Below are positions 1 to 7,294 of a stretch of DNA of 64,000 bases, one piece after another. Source of the stretch: an uncultured Acidobacteriota bacterium. Its GTDB lineage: Bacteria; Acidobacteriota; Terriglobia; Bryobacterales; Bryobacteraceae. The position numbers were made by a program, and so were the translations under genes. The notes under the pieces were generated by a model, which worked only from the letters and a program-made list of their open reading frames with translations, did not search any database and was not told the DNA's origin. The stretch spans positions 124,001-188,000 of the forward strand of contig CADEFM010000003.1 of the NCBI GenBank assembly GCA_902826605.1, in the 5' to 3' direction. Position 1 is the first letter of the stretch. Each line of letters begins with the position of its first letter.

Positions 1-148
1 GATCATCAAGAAAAGAGAATGTGGCGTCGGGACTTGCCTGCACGACCACCGACGTTTCACGGTGGCGTGTGAGCGCCCCGGCCACCGAAGAGGTTGGCCC
101 GGCAGCCTTGAGCTTACGGCCAACCTCGGTGTTCGACAGACTGCCCAT
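1..148 (-). CDS. SRPBCC-family protein, partial (runs off the left edge)
   Basis: An open frame begins with ATG at 148 on the minus strand and stays open to the edge, giving the first 49 residues. The visible end, VVVQASPDATFSFLDD, resembles the start of the SRPBCC/polyketide-cyclase fold, where a first beta strand is followed by a helix with F-x-x-L-D-D. A GAGG ribosome-binding sequence lies upstream. It begins 28 nt after the stop of the preceding gene and so probably shares its sigma-54 promoter. SRPBCC proteins bind hydrophobic ligands; no substrate can be named. The family call rests on a short stretch and is tentative. Confidence 0.5.
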   Translation of the reverse strand, partial: MGSLSNTEVGRKLKAAGPTSSVAGALTRHRETSVVVQASPDATFSFLDD

Positions 149-176
149 GGCTACGCCCTCAGTTTTCTGCGGCGGA

Positions 177-557
177 CTACTTGCCGGTGTCGCCCTTGGC
201 CATTTCTCGATGATCTGCGGCAACCTTCTTCGCTTCGCCTGCCGCGCGCCGTGCTTCCGCCGCGAAATACCTGCAATGCTCTTCCGTCAGTCCGCTCATA
301 GGATGCTTGGAACTGTGGCCATTGTTGCGGTGTACCGCGGCCAGTTCCTCGTAATCCTTCGCGTCCGTCTCGTATTCGGCGGCTTTGGCGTCGAAATGCT
401 TCGCGAGCTTCTCGTGATCCTGCGCCGTCTTTGCGGTCGCCGTCAATTCCTTCAGTTGGGCTTTGTTGAGCAATTGGGCATTCGCCATCGAGGTGGTTAT
501 GAAGGCGGCCCCTGCGACCAAGACCAGGGTACGTGCAATATTCAGAAACTTTGTCAT
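177..557 (-). CDS. Secreted helical protein of unknown function, putative copper-regulon member
   Basis: This 126-residue protein has a signal peptide (MTKFLNIARTLVLVAGAAF, ending near ANAQ) and a mature part made almost entirely of charged helix with repeated HEKLAKHF, HRNNGHSSKH and HREMAK segments and one Cys (EEHC). The His-rich helices could bind metal, but no named domain is recognised. The start at 557 is preferred over longer frames because AAGGAG lies 8 nt upstream and the signal peptide begins there. It is preceded by a putative sigma-54 promoter (675-690) and a paired enhancer palindrome (741-777), like the Csp and CopA operons. It probably forms an operon with the SRPBCC gene downstream. 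Confidence 0.8.
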   Translation of the reverse strand: MTKFLNIARTLVLVAGAAFITTSMANAQLLNKAQLKELTATAKTAQDHEKLAKHFDAKAAEYETDAKDYEELAAVHRNNGHSSKHPMSGLTEEHCRYFAAEARRAAGEAKKVAADHREMAKGDTGK

Positions 558-674
558 TGTTGAAATCTCCTTTTGAAGTAGTTGGAATGTCGCGAGGCAA
601 TCACAACTCACGCGGTCATGTTTGGGCCATCGATCTTGGACGGCGGGCCTTGCCTCGCTTTCGCAGTACAAGAG

Positions 675-690
675 TGCATGCGATGGGCCA
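675..690 (-). promoter_or_regulatory. Putative sigma-54 promoter for the 557-1 gene pair
   Basis: On the minus strand the sequence is TGGCCCATCGCATGCA. It has the -24 GG and -12 GC at the exact spacing of the sigma-54 consensus TGGCAC-N5-TTGC. Transcription would start near 664, leaving a leader of about 107 nt before the ATG at 557. The enhancer pair at 741-777 lies 50-90 bp upstream of the -24 element. Confidence 0.6.
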
Positions 691-740
691 AACCGTAACC
701 CTCGTAAATCATTGCTTTTAGCGGCCAAAGGGTCTCCGTT

Positions 741-777
741 AGCCTCAGATGCGCCAGTGGCTGCCTGAAATGAGGCA
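741..777. promoter_or_regulatory. Paired upstream activating sites (copper regulon palindrome)
   Basis: TGCCTGAAATGAGGCA at 762-777 is an inverted repeat whose 16 bp are identical to the copy at 10040-10055. A weaker copy, AGCCTCAGATGCGCCA at 741-756, matches at 11 of 16 positions and is offset by exactly 21 bp, two helical turns. This is the arrangement expected for a dimeric sigma-54 enhancer-binding protein. The site lies between the histidine kinase stop and the 557 gene. Confidence 0.65.
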
Positions 778-779
778 TC

Positions 780-1838
780 CTATGCGGCTTGTCTTCGGGG
801 GAATCGCAGCGTGAAGGTCATCCCGAGGTCCCTGTTGCGCTCAGCGGTGATCTGGCCTCCGTGCTGGAGAAGGATCTGATACGAGATCGCGAGACCTAGA
901 CCCGTGCCGGCTTCTTTGGTTGTGAAGAACGGGTCGAAGAGATGTGTGAGGTCGCCATCTGTCATGCCGGAGCCTTCGTCCTGAACGCGGAGCGCGATCA
1001 TTCCGTTGCTCTCCGTCACGGAAATGCGAACGGTACCTCCGGAGCGGGTCGCCTGGATCGCATTCAGAGTCACGTTCATGACTGCCTGCTGGATCTGGCC
1101 CGGGTCACACTCGGCTTCCAATGCAGACGAGACATCGGACAGAATGCGAATTTCGCGTTGCTGAGCGGTGTGGTTGACGAGGTCGGTTACCGCGCTCACA
1201 ACAGTCTGGACTCTCACGAGACGTACTTGCGGAGTCCTTGTTCGAGCGAAGTCCAGAAGACCTGTTAGCAATGTATTGAGCCGGGCAGTCTCCTTCTTGA
1301 TGATTCCGAAAAACTCGCTACGCCGCTCCTCTTGGCTCGTTCTGCTGCAGATGTCCACGGCACCTTCGATGCTTCCTAACGGGTTTCGGATCTCGTGCGC
1401 CAAGCCGGCAACAAGCTGACCAATTGCGGATAGACGGTCTGCCTGCCGTAGCTGACTGACGCTACGTTGGAGCTCCGCATGGGTGTTTTCCAGCTCTGCC
1501 CCCGCGGTCACTAGTTCGTCGCGCCGTTGCCGCTCCCGGTCTGAGAGTAGGCCGGTTACAAACCCAACTGCTAGAAAGATGACCATCTCCGCGTATTTGG
1601 AGGCTAATAGTTGCGGTGATCCGTTGGAGGCTGGAAGGATGTGTGGAAGGTAACAAACCATCGCGCAGGCCGCTGCAAATACTCCCCCGAAGCGTCCGAA
1701 TGACCACGCAGCGAATACGATGGGGAGGTAGTAGAGACGTTCCAGGATTTCGTGCCAGAGGTAGTGCTCGGGAGACACTTGATAGTGCGCCACGGTGATG
1801 GCCAGCATCACGCCAAAGACTCCAAGCCACTTTTTCAA
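780..1838 (-). CDS. Membrane sensor histidine kinase, partner of the sigma-54 regulator
   Basis: This 352-residue kinase has three to four predicted membrane helices in the first 100 residues, a short coiled linker, a HisKA domain with the phospho-acceptor H148 in LAHEIRNPLGS, and a HATPase domain with the N box (VTLNAIQA) and G boxes (DEGSGM, GTGLGLAIS). It resembles ZraS/AtoS/HydH-type kinases that pair with AtoC-like regulators. It has little periplasmic sequence, so sensing is probably within or close to the membrane. The start is TTG at 1838, which overlaps the regulator stop by 4 nt (TTGA), so the two are translationally coupled. Copper or another metal as the signal is inferred from context only. 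Confidence 0.9.
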   Translation of the reverse strand: MKKWLGVFGVMLAITVAHYQVSPEHYLWHEILERLYYLPIVFAAWSFGRFGGVFAAACAMVCYLPHILPASNGSPQLLASKYAEMVIFLAVGFVTGLLSDRERQRRDELVTAGAELENTHAELQRSVSQLRQADRLSAIGQLVAGLAHEIRNPLGSIEGAVDICSRTSQEERRSEFFGIIKKETARLNTLLTGLLDFARTRTPQVRLVRVQTVVSAVTDLVNHTAQQREIRILSDVSSALEAECDPGQIQQAVMNVTLNAIQATRSGGTVRISVTESNGMIALRVQDEGSGMTDGDLTHLFDPFFTTKEAGTGLGLAISYQILLQHGGQITAERNRDLGMTFTLRFPRRQAA

Positions 1839-3211
1839 GTGTCACGCCCGTTTCTCAGGCTGAACTTCTCCATCCGATAGATCAACGTCTTTCGGCTTAG
1901 CCCGAGGTAATGGGCGGCGCGCGTTTGGTTGCCGCCGAACCTGGCGAGAGCCTGCTGGAGTACCTCCCTCTCCAGCCTTTCAAGGCTGATTCCTTCGCGC
2001 GGCAATTGAAGCCGCAGGGCGGTGAGCGGGGACTGCCGTGATTGGAGGGCTTCAGGTAGGTCCTCCGCGGAGACTTCGTCACCATCGCTCAGGACAACTA
2101 GCCTTTCGATCAAGTTCTCCAGTTCGCGGACATTTCCTGGCCAATCGTAGTGCGTTAAGTATCGCAGCAGGTGGGTCGGCATTTTAGGACCCGCCTTGGA
2201 GTGTTTCGCAAGCGATCGCTCCCAGAAGTGTTGAACCAAAGCCGGAATGTCGTCTTTTCGGTCCCGCAAGGCCGGCAACTCGATTGGGACAACATTGAGC
2301 CGATAGTAGAGGTCCTCGCGGAAGCGGCCTTCCGAAACTAAGGCTCGGAGATCCCGGTGAGTTGCCGCGATAATGCGGACGTCTATCTTCAGCGGCGCGG
2401 GTGCCCCCACCTTTTCGAGCTCGCGGTTTTGCAGTAGCCGCAGAATCTTGAGCTGAAGATCGAGCGGCATGTCACCGATCTCGTCAAGGAAGAGTGTTCC
2501 ACAATTCGCTGCCTCCACGCGTCCCTTTTTCGACTCGGTTGCTCCCGTAAACGCGCCCTTGGTGTGACCGAACAGTTCGGACTCCAGCAGTTCGGGCGGG
2601 ATTGCACCACAGTTTAGAGTTACCAGAGGCTTCGAGGATCGGGAACTACGTTGATGGATGCCGGTCGCGATCCTCTCCTTTCCTGTTCCCGTCTCTCCGT
2701 AGATCATGACGGTGGCGTCGGTTCTCGCCGCCCGCTGGGCTTTTTCGATGACCGAGATAAGGGCCGCGGAGTTTCCCACGATGTCTTCGAAGCCGCAACG
2801 AACCCCTAGCACGTTCCTGAGGGATTCGGCCTCTTCATTGAGAGACAGGTACTCGACAGCTTTCTTGACGACCATTCGCAGATTGTCGGGATTTACCGGT
2901 TTGGTGATGTAGTCATAGGCACCGACACGCATTGCTTCGACGGCGCTTTCCACTGTCCCAAAGGCGGTCATTAGGACGACTATCGTCCCTGGGTGGCTAG
3001 CGCGGATTTCCCGTAAAAGGTCCAATCCCGACCGGCCGGGCATGCTCAGGTCTGTCACGACCAAGTCCTGGGGTTTGCTCGAAAGAATGCGCACCGCTTC
3101 GTTGGCGTCGGACGCTGTTGTAACGGCGTAGCCTTCATCTTCGAGCTGGACCTGCGTTACCCGGCGCAGGCTCTCGTCGTCGTCAACCACAAGAATCGTG
3201 CGCTTCTTCAT
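1835..3211 (-). CDS. Sigma-54-dependent response regulator (ZraR/AtoC type)
   Basis: This 458-residue protein has a receiver domain with phospho-acceptor D54 (VVTDLSMPG), an AAA+ domain with Walker A GETGTGKE at 172-179, the sigma-54 contact loop GAFTGA at 219-224 and Walker B FLDEIG at 241-246, and a Fis-type helix-turn-helix at about 425-455. It should bind enhancer sites as a dimer and drive ATP-dependent opening of sigma-54 promoters. The natural targets are the palindromes at 741-777, 10040-10076, 10650-10665 and 11708-11742. It overlaps copB upstream by 4 nt and the kinase downstream by 4 nt. Because it lies at the end of the operon it probably activates, positive autoregulation is likely. 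Confidence 0.93.
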   Translation of the reverse strand: MKKRTILVVDDDESLRRVTQVQLEDEGYAVTTASDANEAVRILSSKPQDLVVTDLSMPGRSGLDLLREIRASHPGTIVVLMTAFGTVESAVEAMRVGAYDYITKPVNPDNLRMVVKKAVEYLSLNEEAESLRNVLGVRCGFEDIVGNSAALISVIEKAQRAARTDATVMIYGETGTGKERIATGIHQRSSRSSKPLVTLNCGAIPPELLESELFGHTKGAFTGATESKKGRVEAANCGTLFLDEIGDMPLDLQLKILRLLQNRELEKVGAPAPLKIDVRIIAATHRDLRALVSEGRFREDLYYRLNVVPIELPALRDRKDDIPALVQHFWERSLAKHSKAGPKMPTHLLRYLTHYDWPGNVRELENLIERLVVLSDGDEVSAEDLPEALQSRQSPLTALRLQLPREGISLERLEREVLQQALARFGGNQTRAAHYLGLSRKTLIYRMEKFSLRNGRDT

Positions 3212-3978
3212 TGCCAGAACCGAATCCCCGCTACGAAGCGGATCTGCGCCGGGTCGCCCCCTTGAGCGCGCACAAGATCGGCCGTGCCGAAGAAACTCCG
3301 GTCGAAAGAAACACCCACGTATGGCGCAAACTCGCGCCGTGCTTCGTACCGGAGCCGCAAACCACCTTCGAGGTTATTGAGGCCGGAGCCCATGGTGAAT
3401 CGCTCGACTCGTTGAGCCGCGAGGAGGGTTTCAAATCGACCCTGCAGAATTAGCCGCTGCGAAAGGAGAATGTCTTTGGTGAACGTCACGCGCCCGGACA
3501 CATCGCCGTTCTGGCTCACAAAGAGGAGCGCCTCAATGTCGTAGTTGTACGGGACTAGACCTTCGATACCTAACGCGCCGTGCAGGCGGGTAACATTCCG
3601 CCCCTGGAACGTTTGCGTTTCGATCCTGGGGCCGATCTGAAAGTCATAGTACCGTTTGAGGAATCGGCCGTAGAGAAGCTGCGCATCGATATCGTAGTCT
3701 GCTTTGAGGGCCGTGTTCCGCTCGCCTTCGCTCTTAAACCAGATGCGGTTGTAGTCGTTGCCGTGCCAGCCTTCAGCATCCCACCGGAAATCGCCACCCT
3801 CCCGCGAGGCCCGGTATTCCAATATGTCAGCGAGAATTAACGTTCGCCGGACTTCATCTTCGACAGGTTGAGGCCAGTCTTTTCGTGGGTACAGCTTCGG
3901 CGGGGTAGAGGACGGTACTTGGGCCGCGACTCCCTGCAAGGTGGCCACAAAGATGACAAGAAGTAGTCTGTGTCTCAT
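3208..3978 (-). CDS. copB: Copper resistance protein B (outer membrane)
   Basis: This 256-residue protein has a signal peptide (first 19 residues, cleaved near GVAAQ) and then the CopB/PcoB-type sequence with alternating strands such as DAQLLYGRFLKRYYDFQIG and YEARREFAPYVGVSFDRSFF, ending in aromatic residues (IRFWQ) as outer-membrane beta barrels do. CopB is known as a partner of the periplasmic oxidase CopA in copper resistance. The Met-rich N-terminal region found in some CopB proteins is absent. The gene overlaps copA by 4 nt (ATGA) and the regulator by 4 nt, placing oxidase, barrel and two-component system in one transcript. Confidence 0.9.
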   Translation of the reverse strand: MRHRLLLVIFVATLQGVAAQVPSSTPPKLYPRKDWPQPVEDEVRRTLILADILEYRASREGGDFRWDAEGWHGNDYNRIWFKSEGERNTALKADYDIDAQLLYGRFLKRYYDFQIGPRIETQTFQGRNVTRLHGALGIEGLVPYNYDIEALLFVSQNGDVSGRVTFTKDILLSQRLILQGRFETLLAAQRVERFTMGSGLNNLEGGLRLRYEARREFAPYVGVSFDRSFFGTADLVRAQGGDPAQIRFVAGIRFWQ

Positions 3979-5825
3979 GCGCTGCGCCCCTCATCAGAGA
4001 CTTGGACCACTCTGAACATACCGGTTGCCATGTGGAGCAGTAGATGACAATGGAAGGCCCACGGCCCCTTCGCGTCCGGCGTGATCGCTACGGAAACGCG
4101 CTCCGCCGGTTTCACGATCACCGTATGTTTACGGGGCAGAAACTCGCCCGCGCCGTTCTCCAGATGCATCCACATGCCGTGTAAATGGAGGGTGTGCTCC
4201 ATCATTGTGTCGTTCACAAAAGTCCAACGCAGGCGCTCTCCGAACCGGAAGTGAATCGGCTCCTTGGCCTGGGAGAACTTTTTCCCATCGAAGGACCACA
4301 TAAACCGCTCCATATTTCCGGTTAGGTGAATCTCAAGCTCTCGTTGCGGAGGGCGGGTGTCGTAGAACGGCTCAAGCGCTTTCAAATCGGTGTAGACGAG
4401 CACCCGGCGCTCGCTACCGCCGAGTCCGATGCCTGGTTTGTCCAATTGAGACTTGGTGGCATCCGGGATTGTCTGGTTCCCGGAGCCATGACCGTCTTTG
4501 GGATGAGGAACCGGCCCTGCCGCAGGGAGTGGAGACGGAGCATTCATTGCCGCCATGTTGTGTCCAGGCGGATGCTCCGTTGCATTCGCAGGCTCATGTC
4601 CTTCGTGACTGGACGCTCCCTGGACACCGTGGTCCATGATCCCGCCTGCTTTCATTGTCTTGTCCATTTCGAGCCGCATCCCCGCCATAGAGCCCGACAT
4701 GCTCATGCCCATGTCGGACATCGTGCGCAGCGAGCGGGGGCGCCGCTCAGGGATGGGGGCTGTAATGCCGACCCTGGGTGCGAGCGTTCCTCGCCCGTAG
4801 CCGCTTCGATCCAGAGGCTCGGTAAAGATCGTGTAGGCTTGGTCCTCCGTCGGCGTGACAATCACGTCATAGGTCTCGGCTGGCCCAAACCGGAATTCAT
4901 CGACTTCCACCGGTTGAACGTTCTGCCCATCGGCCTGGACGATCGTCATCTTCAAGCCCGGAATACGGACGTCGTGGAACGTCATCGCGCTGACGTTGAT
5001 AAATCTCAGGCGCACACGCTGGCCTGGGGTGAACACGGCAGTCCAGTTCTCCTCTGGCGCCAGACCATTTATCGGGTACGTGTAGGTAGACCCGGTGACG
5101 TCCTCGAGGTCAGTGGCATCCATCCTCATTTGCGACCACATCAGATAGTTGTCCATGGCGGACTTCCATCCGAACTGCTTCACGTCGGCGGCAAACTCGC
5201 GTACGGTGCGTTGCTGGAAGTTAAAGTAGCCAGGACGCTTCTTTAGCTTCGAAATCATCTCGTCTTCAGATCGCGGAGTCCAGTCAGCGACTACGACCAC
5301 ATACTCCCGGTCATACTGCACCGGGTCCTGCTTGGCTGGATCGAAAATGATGGGTGCGTAGAGTCCGGCTTGTTCCTGTCCTGCCGAGTGGCTGTGATAC
5401 CAATAGGTGCCGTACTGCGTGATCGGGAACTTGTAGGTGAAGGTCTCACCCGGTTTGATGCCTCCAAAGCTGACGCCAGGGACCCCATCCATCTCCGGTG
5501 GAACCAAGACCCCGTGCCAGTGAATCGAAGTATCTACCTTTAACTTGTTCGTGACATTGATCGTGACATCCTGCCCCTCGCGTAGCCGGATCAAGGGTCC
5601 AGGTACTGTTCCGTTGATCGCTGTCGCTGTGCCCCGTCGATCGCCAACCCGAATCGGAATCTCTGAAATGGTCAGGTCAATCACGCTTCCGCTCAATTGC
5701 GAGGAACTCGACGACTGCGCAGCCAGAGGGCTCGCCCAAGGCGGAACTATACCGTCAAGAAGGGCGGCTGCCCCAAATAAGCCAGCGCCTTTTAGAAATG
5801 GTCGTCTTGAGATTTGTCGATTCAT
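3975..5825 (-). CDS. copA: Periplasmic multicopper oxidase CopA (Tat-exported)
   Basis: This 616-residue protein has a twin-arginine signal (RRPFLKG at 7-13), three cupredoxin domains and all copper motifs: HWHG at 102-105, WYHSHS at 142-147, HTLHLHG near the C-terminus and HCHLLLH...M at 592-603. A Met- and His-rich insert at about 365-460 (many M and MDH/MAAM motifs) probably gathers Cu(I). CopA/PcoA oxidises Cu(I) to the less toxic Cu(II) in the periplasm. It is encoded 27 nt downstream of a heptaheme cytochrome and overlaps copB by 4 nt. The position next to electron-transfer genes suggests that its redox partner is encoded in the same operon, which is inference. Confidence 0.95.
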   Translation of the reverse strand: MNRQISRRPFLKGAGLFGAAALLDGIVPPWASPLAAQSSSSSQLSGSVIDLTISEIPIRVGDRRGTATAINGTVPGPLIRLREGQDVTINVTNKLKVDTSIHWHGVLVPPEMDGVPGVSFGGIKPGETFTYKFPITQYGTYWYHSHSAGQEQAGLYAPIIFDPAKQDPVQYDREYVVVVADWTPRSEDEMISKLKKRPGYFNFQQRTVREFAADVKQFGWKSAMDNYLMWSQMRMDATDLEDVTGSTYTYPINGLAPEENWTAVFTPGQRVRLRFINVSAMTFHDVRIPGLKMTIVQADGQNVQPVEVDEFRFGPAETYDVIVTPTEDQAYTIFTEPLDRSGYGRGTLAPRVGITAPIPERRPRSLRTMSDMGMSMSGSMAGMRLEMDKTMKAGGIMDHGVQGASSHEGHEPANATEHPPGHNMAAMNAPSPLPAAGPVPHPKDGHGSGNQTIPDATKSQLDKPGIGLGGSERRVLVYTDLKALEPFYDTRPPQRELEIHLTGNMERFMWSFDGKKFSQAKEPIHFRFGERLRWTFVNDTMMEHTLHLHGMWMHLENGAGEFLPRKHTVIVKPAERVSVAITPDAKGPWAFHCHLLLHMATGMFRVVQVSDEGRSA

Positions 5826-5852
5826 ACGATTCTCGTTGCACGCTGAGTGCCT

Positions 5853-6596
5853 TCAATGATGTTTGTAGTAGCCAACTCCTCGGATGTCGTTCCAGACGGT
5901 GGTCTGATGGCACAGGTAGCACTGCTTCACGTTCGCGTGTTCCACGCGTGCAACCTTTTCCGAAACCATGTGAAAGTGCTCCATGTAATGACTGGGAGGA
6001 GCCTGATGGCACTGGGCACAGTCGAGGGATGATTCTGGAGGATGGCGGTAACCAGGGATCTTCCAACTGGCCACGGCATGGCAGGCGCTGCATTCCTGCC
6101 CAAATAATCCAACGTGCTTGTCTTCGACGGCATGGCACGTAGCGCACTTCAAGGTGGCCTCTGGGTTGGCTAGCCTCGCGTTCTCAAGGAAAGGGGCGAA
6201 CACGGAGCTCGCGGGTGGTGCGTTCCTCTGTGTTCGTGCACCGGCGCTCGCAAGTAGCGCATGATCCATACGGATCGGTCGCTGCTGCTTTCCAATATGT
6301 TCAAAATGACAGGTTGCGCACTCCCCGATGGTTGCGTGAAATGCCGTTGGCTGCCGCTGAAGCAACCTCTGGTTGTTGGCGTGACAGACGATGCAGCGAT
6401 CGGCACGCACGCCGCCGTTTGCCGCATGACAACTCTCGCAACGGCCCTCTAAATCGCCGTGTCCCGCAGAGAGTGGTCCCGGATTCACCAGCCTCCTGAC
6501 CTGCGGGTAATCCATGGTATTCGAGATCTCGTTTCGATATGAGTAAACGAGAGATGTAGCTGCAAGAAACAGAACGACGGGGAGTATCCACTTCAT
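5853..6596 (-). CDS. Heptaheme c-type cytochrome, membrane-tethered or secreted
   Basis: This 247-residue protein starts with an N-terminal hydrophobic helix (WILPVVLFLAATSLVYSY), a signal peptide or anchor, followed by seven CxxCH heme-binding motifs beginning at C53, C68, C93, C151, C169, C193 and C226, and extra His residues that can serve as distal ligands. It is a small multiheme cytochrome of the NrfB/c7/c3-like kind; the exact family is not clear. The start at 6596 is chosen over one eight codons upstream because it overlaps the cytochrome b stop as ATGA. It would receive electrons in the periplasm from the cytochrome b encoded immediately upstream. Confidence 0.88.
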   Translation of the reverse strand: MKWILPVVLFLAATSLVYSYRNEISNTMDYPQVRRLVNPGPLSAGHGDLEGRCESCHAANGGVRADRCIVCHANNQRLLQRQPTAFHATIGECATCHFEHIGKQQRPIRMDHALLASAGARTQRNAPPASSVFAPFLENARLANPEATLKCATCHAVEDKHVGLFGQECSACHAVASWKIPGYRHPPESSLDCAQCHQAPPSHYMEHFHMVSEKVARVEHANVKQCYLCHQTTVWNDIRGVGYYKHH

Positions 6597-7288
6597 AACT
6601 GTGCTCCCGGCCAATACCACCGAAGTCCAAAATGAATCGCCGACCAGATATGCAGGCCCAGTGCGAGATAGAAGATACTCGCAATCAGAACATGGACCTT
6701 AAGCCACAAGCGGAAGAAACGTTTGAATAGTTCGTCTGTCTTGATCGCATATTCTACATCCGCGATCGATTCCGCCAGCGAGACGATCTGGTTCTCTGAA
6801 CTCGCGAACTCCAGCACCTGAGCCGGCCGGAAGTTCGAGCTGAGAGTGCGATAGGCATCTTGCAGCCCAGCCAGCAGGTCTTCCTTGGTTGTCCGATCCT
6901 CCGCGGCTCGCAGGTACAGGTATCTCCCGATGAATCCGCTGATGGCGACCACGAGCATGATTGCGGTTAGGCCGATCCCCAGGGGACTATCGAATTTGTG
7001 GCCCGTATGGAGTAAGGCAAGGATCGGCCCCGTGAGCCCGGCGTACACATGCCAAGCGAGTAGCGTCCTCATGGAGAGCAAGGGCGGGAGGTGCGATCGA
7101 AGCACCGGTACGCGTTTGATGACGGAGTAGACGAGAGGCACCAGCATCAAGGCAGCACCCGCGATTCCGAGCATGCTGCCCCAAAAGCTGCCGGGAAAGC
7201 GCGGCGATTGATGCACCAGAAATCCCAGCCACACCAGCAGCATGAGGACGGTAATCTCGGTGACGACGATGCGTTCGCTCTCTTTCAT
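6593..7288 (-). CDS. Five-helix membrane cytochrome b-like protein
   Basis: This 231-residue protein has about five membrane helices (near 9-27, 36-56, 76-97, 102-126 and 193-217). H80 and H94 in helix 3 and H199 and H213 in helix 5 are each 14 residues apart, the spacing of bis-heme ligation in cytochrome b and ferric-reductase-like proteins, so two b hemes stacked across the membrane are predicted. A soluble loop of about 65 residues lies between helices 4 and 5. It is flanked by the FNR-type reductase (6 nt upstream) and the heptaheme cytochrome (4-nt overlap), which fits a transmembrane electron conductor. Sequence family assignment beyond that is uncertain. Confidence 0.82.
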   Translation of the reverse strand: MKESERIVVTEITVLMLLVWLGFLVHQSPRFPGSFWGSMLGIAGAALMLVPLVYSVIKRVPVLRSHLPPLLSMRTLLAWHVYAGLTGPILALLHTGHKFDSPLGIGLTAIMLVVAISGFIGRYLYLRAAEDRTTKEDLLAGLQDAYRTLSSNFRPAQVLEFASSENQIVSLAESIADVEYAIKTDELFKRFFRLWLKVHVLIASIFYLALGLHIWSAIHFGLRWYWPGAQL

Positions 7289-7294
7289 AATCGG

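Noticed and set aside
1..200. Copy of the tRNA-Gly 3' end as left attachment site near the window start
   Set aside because: No match to the acceptor/T-arm sequence is seen; the region is coding (SRPBCC protein).
4326..5246. Open frame of 306 codons opposite copA
   Set aside because: It is an antisense shadow of the multicopper oxidase, with high Arg and His content and no domain.
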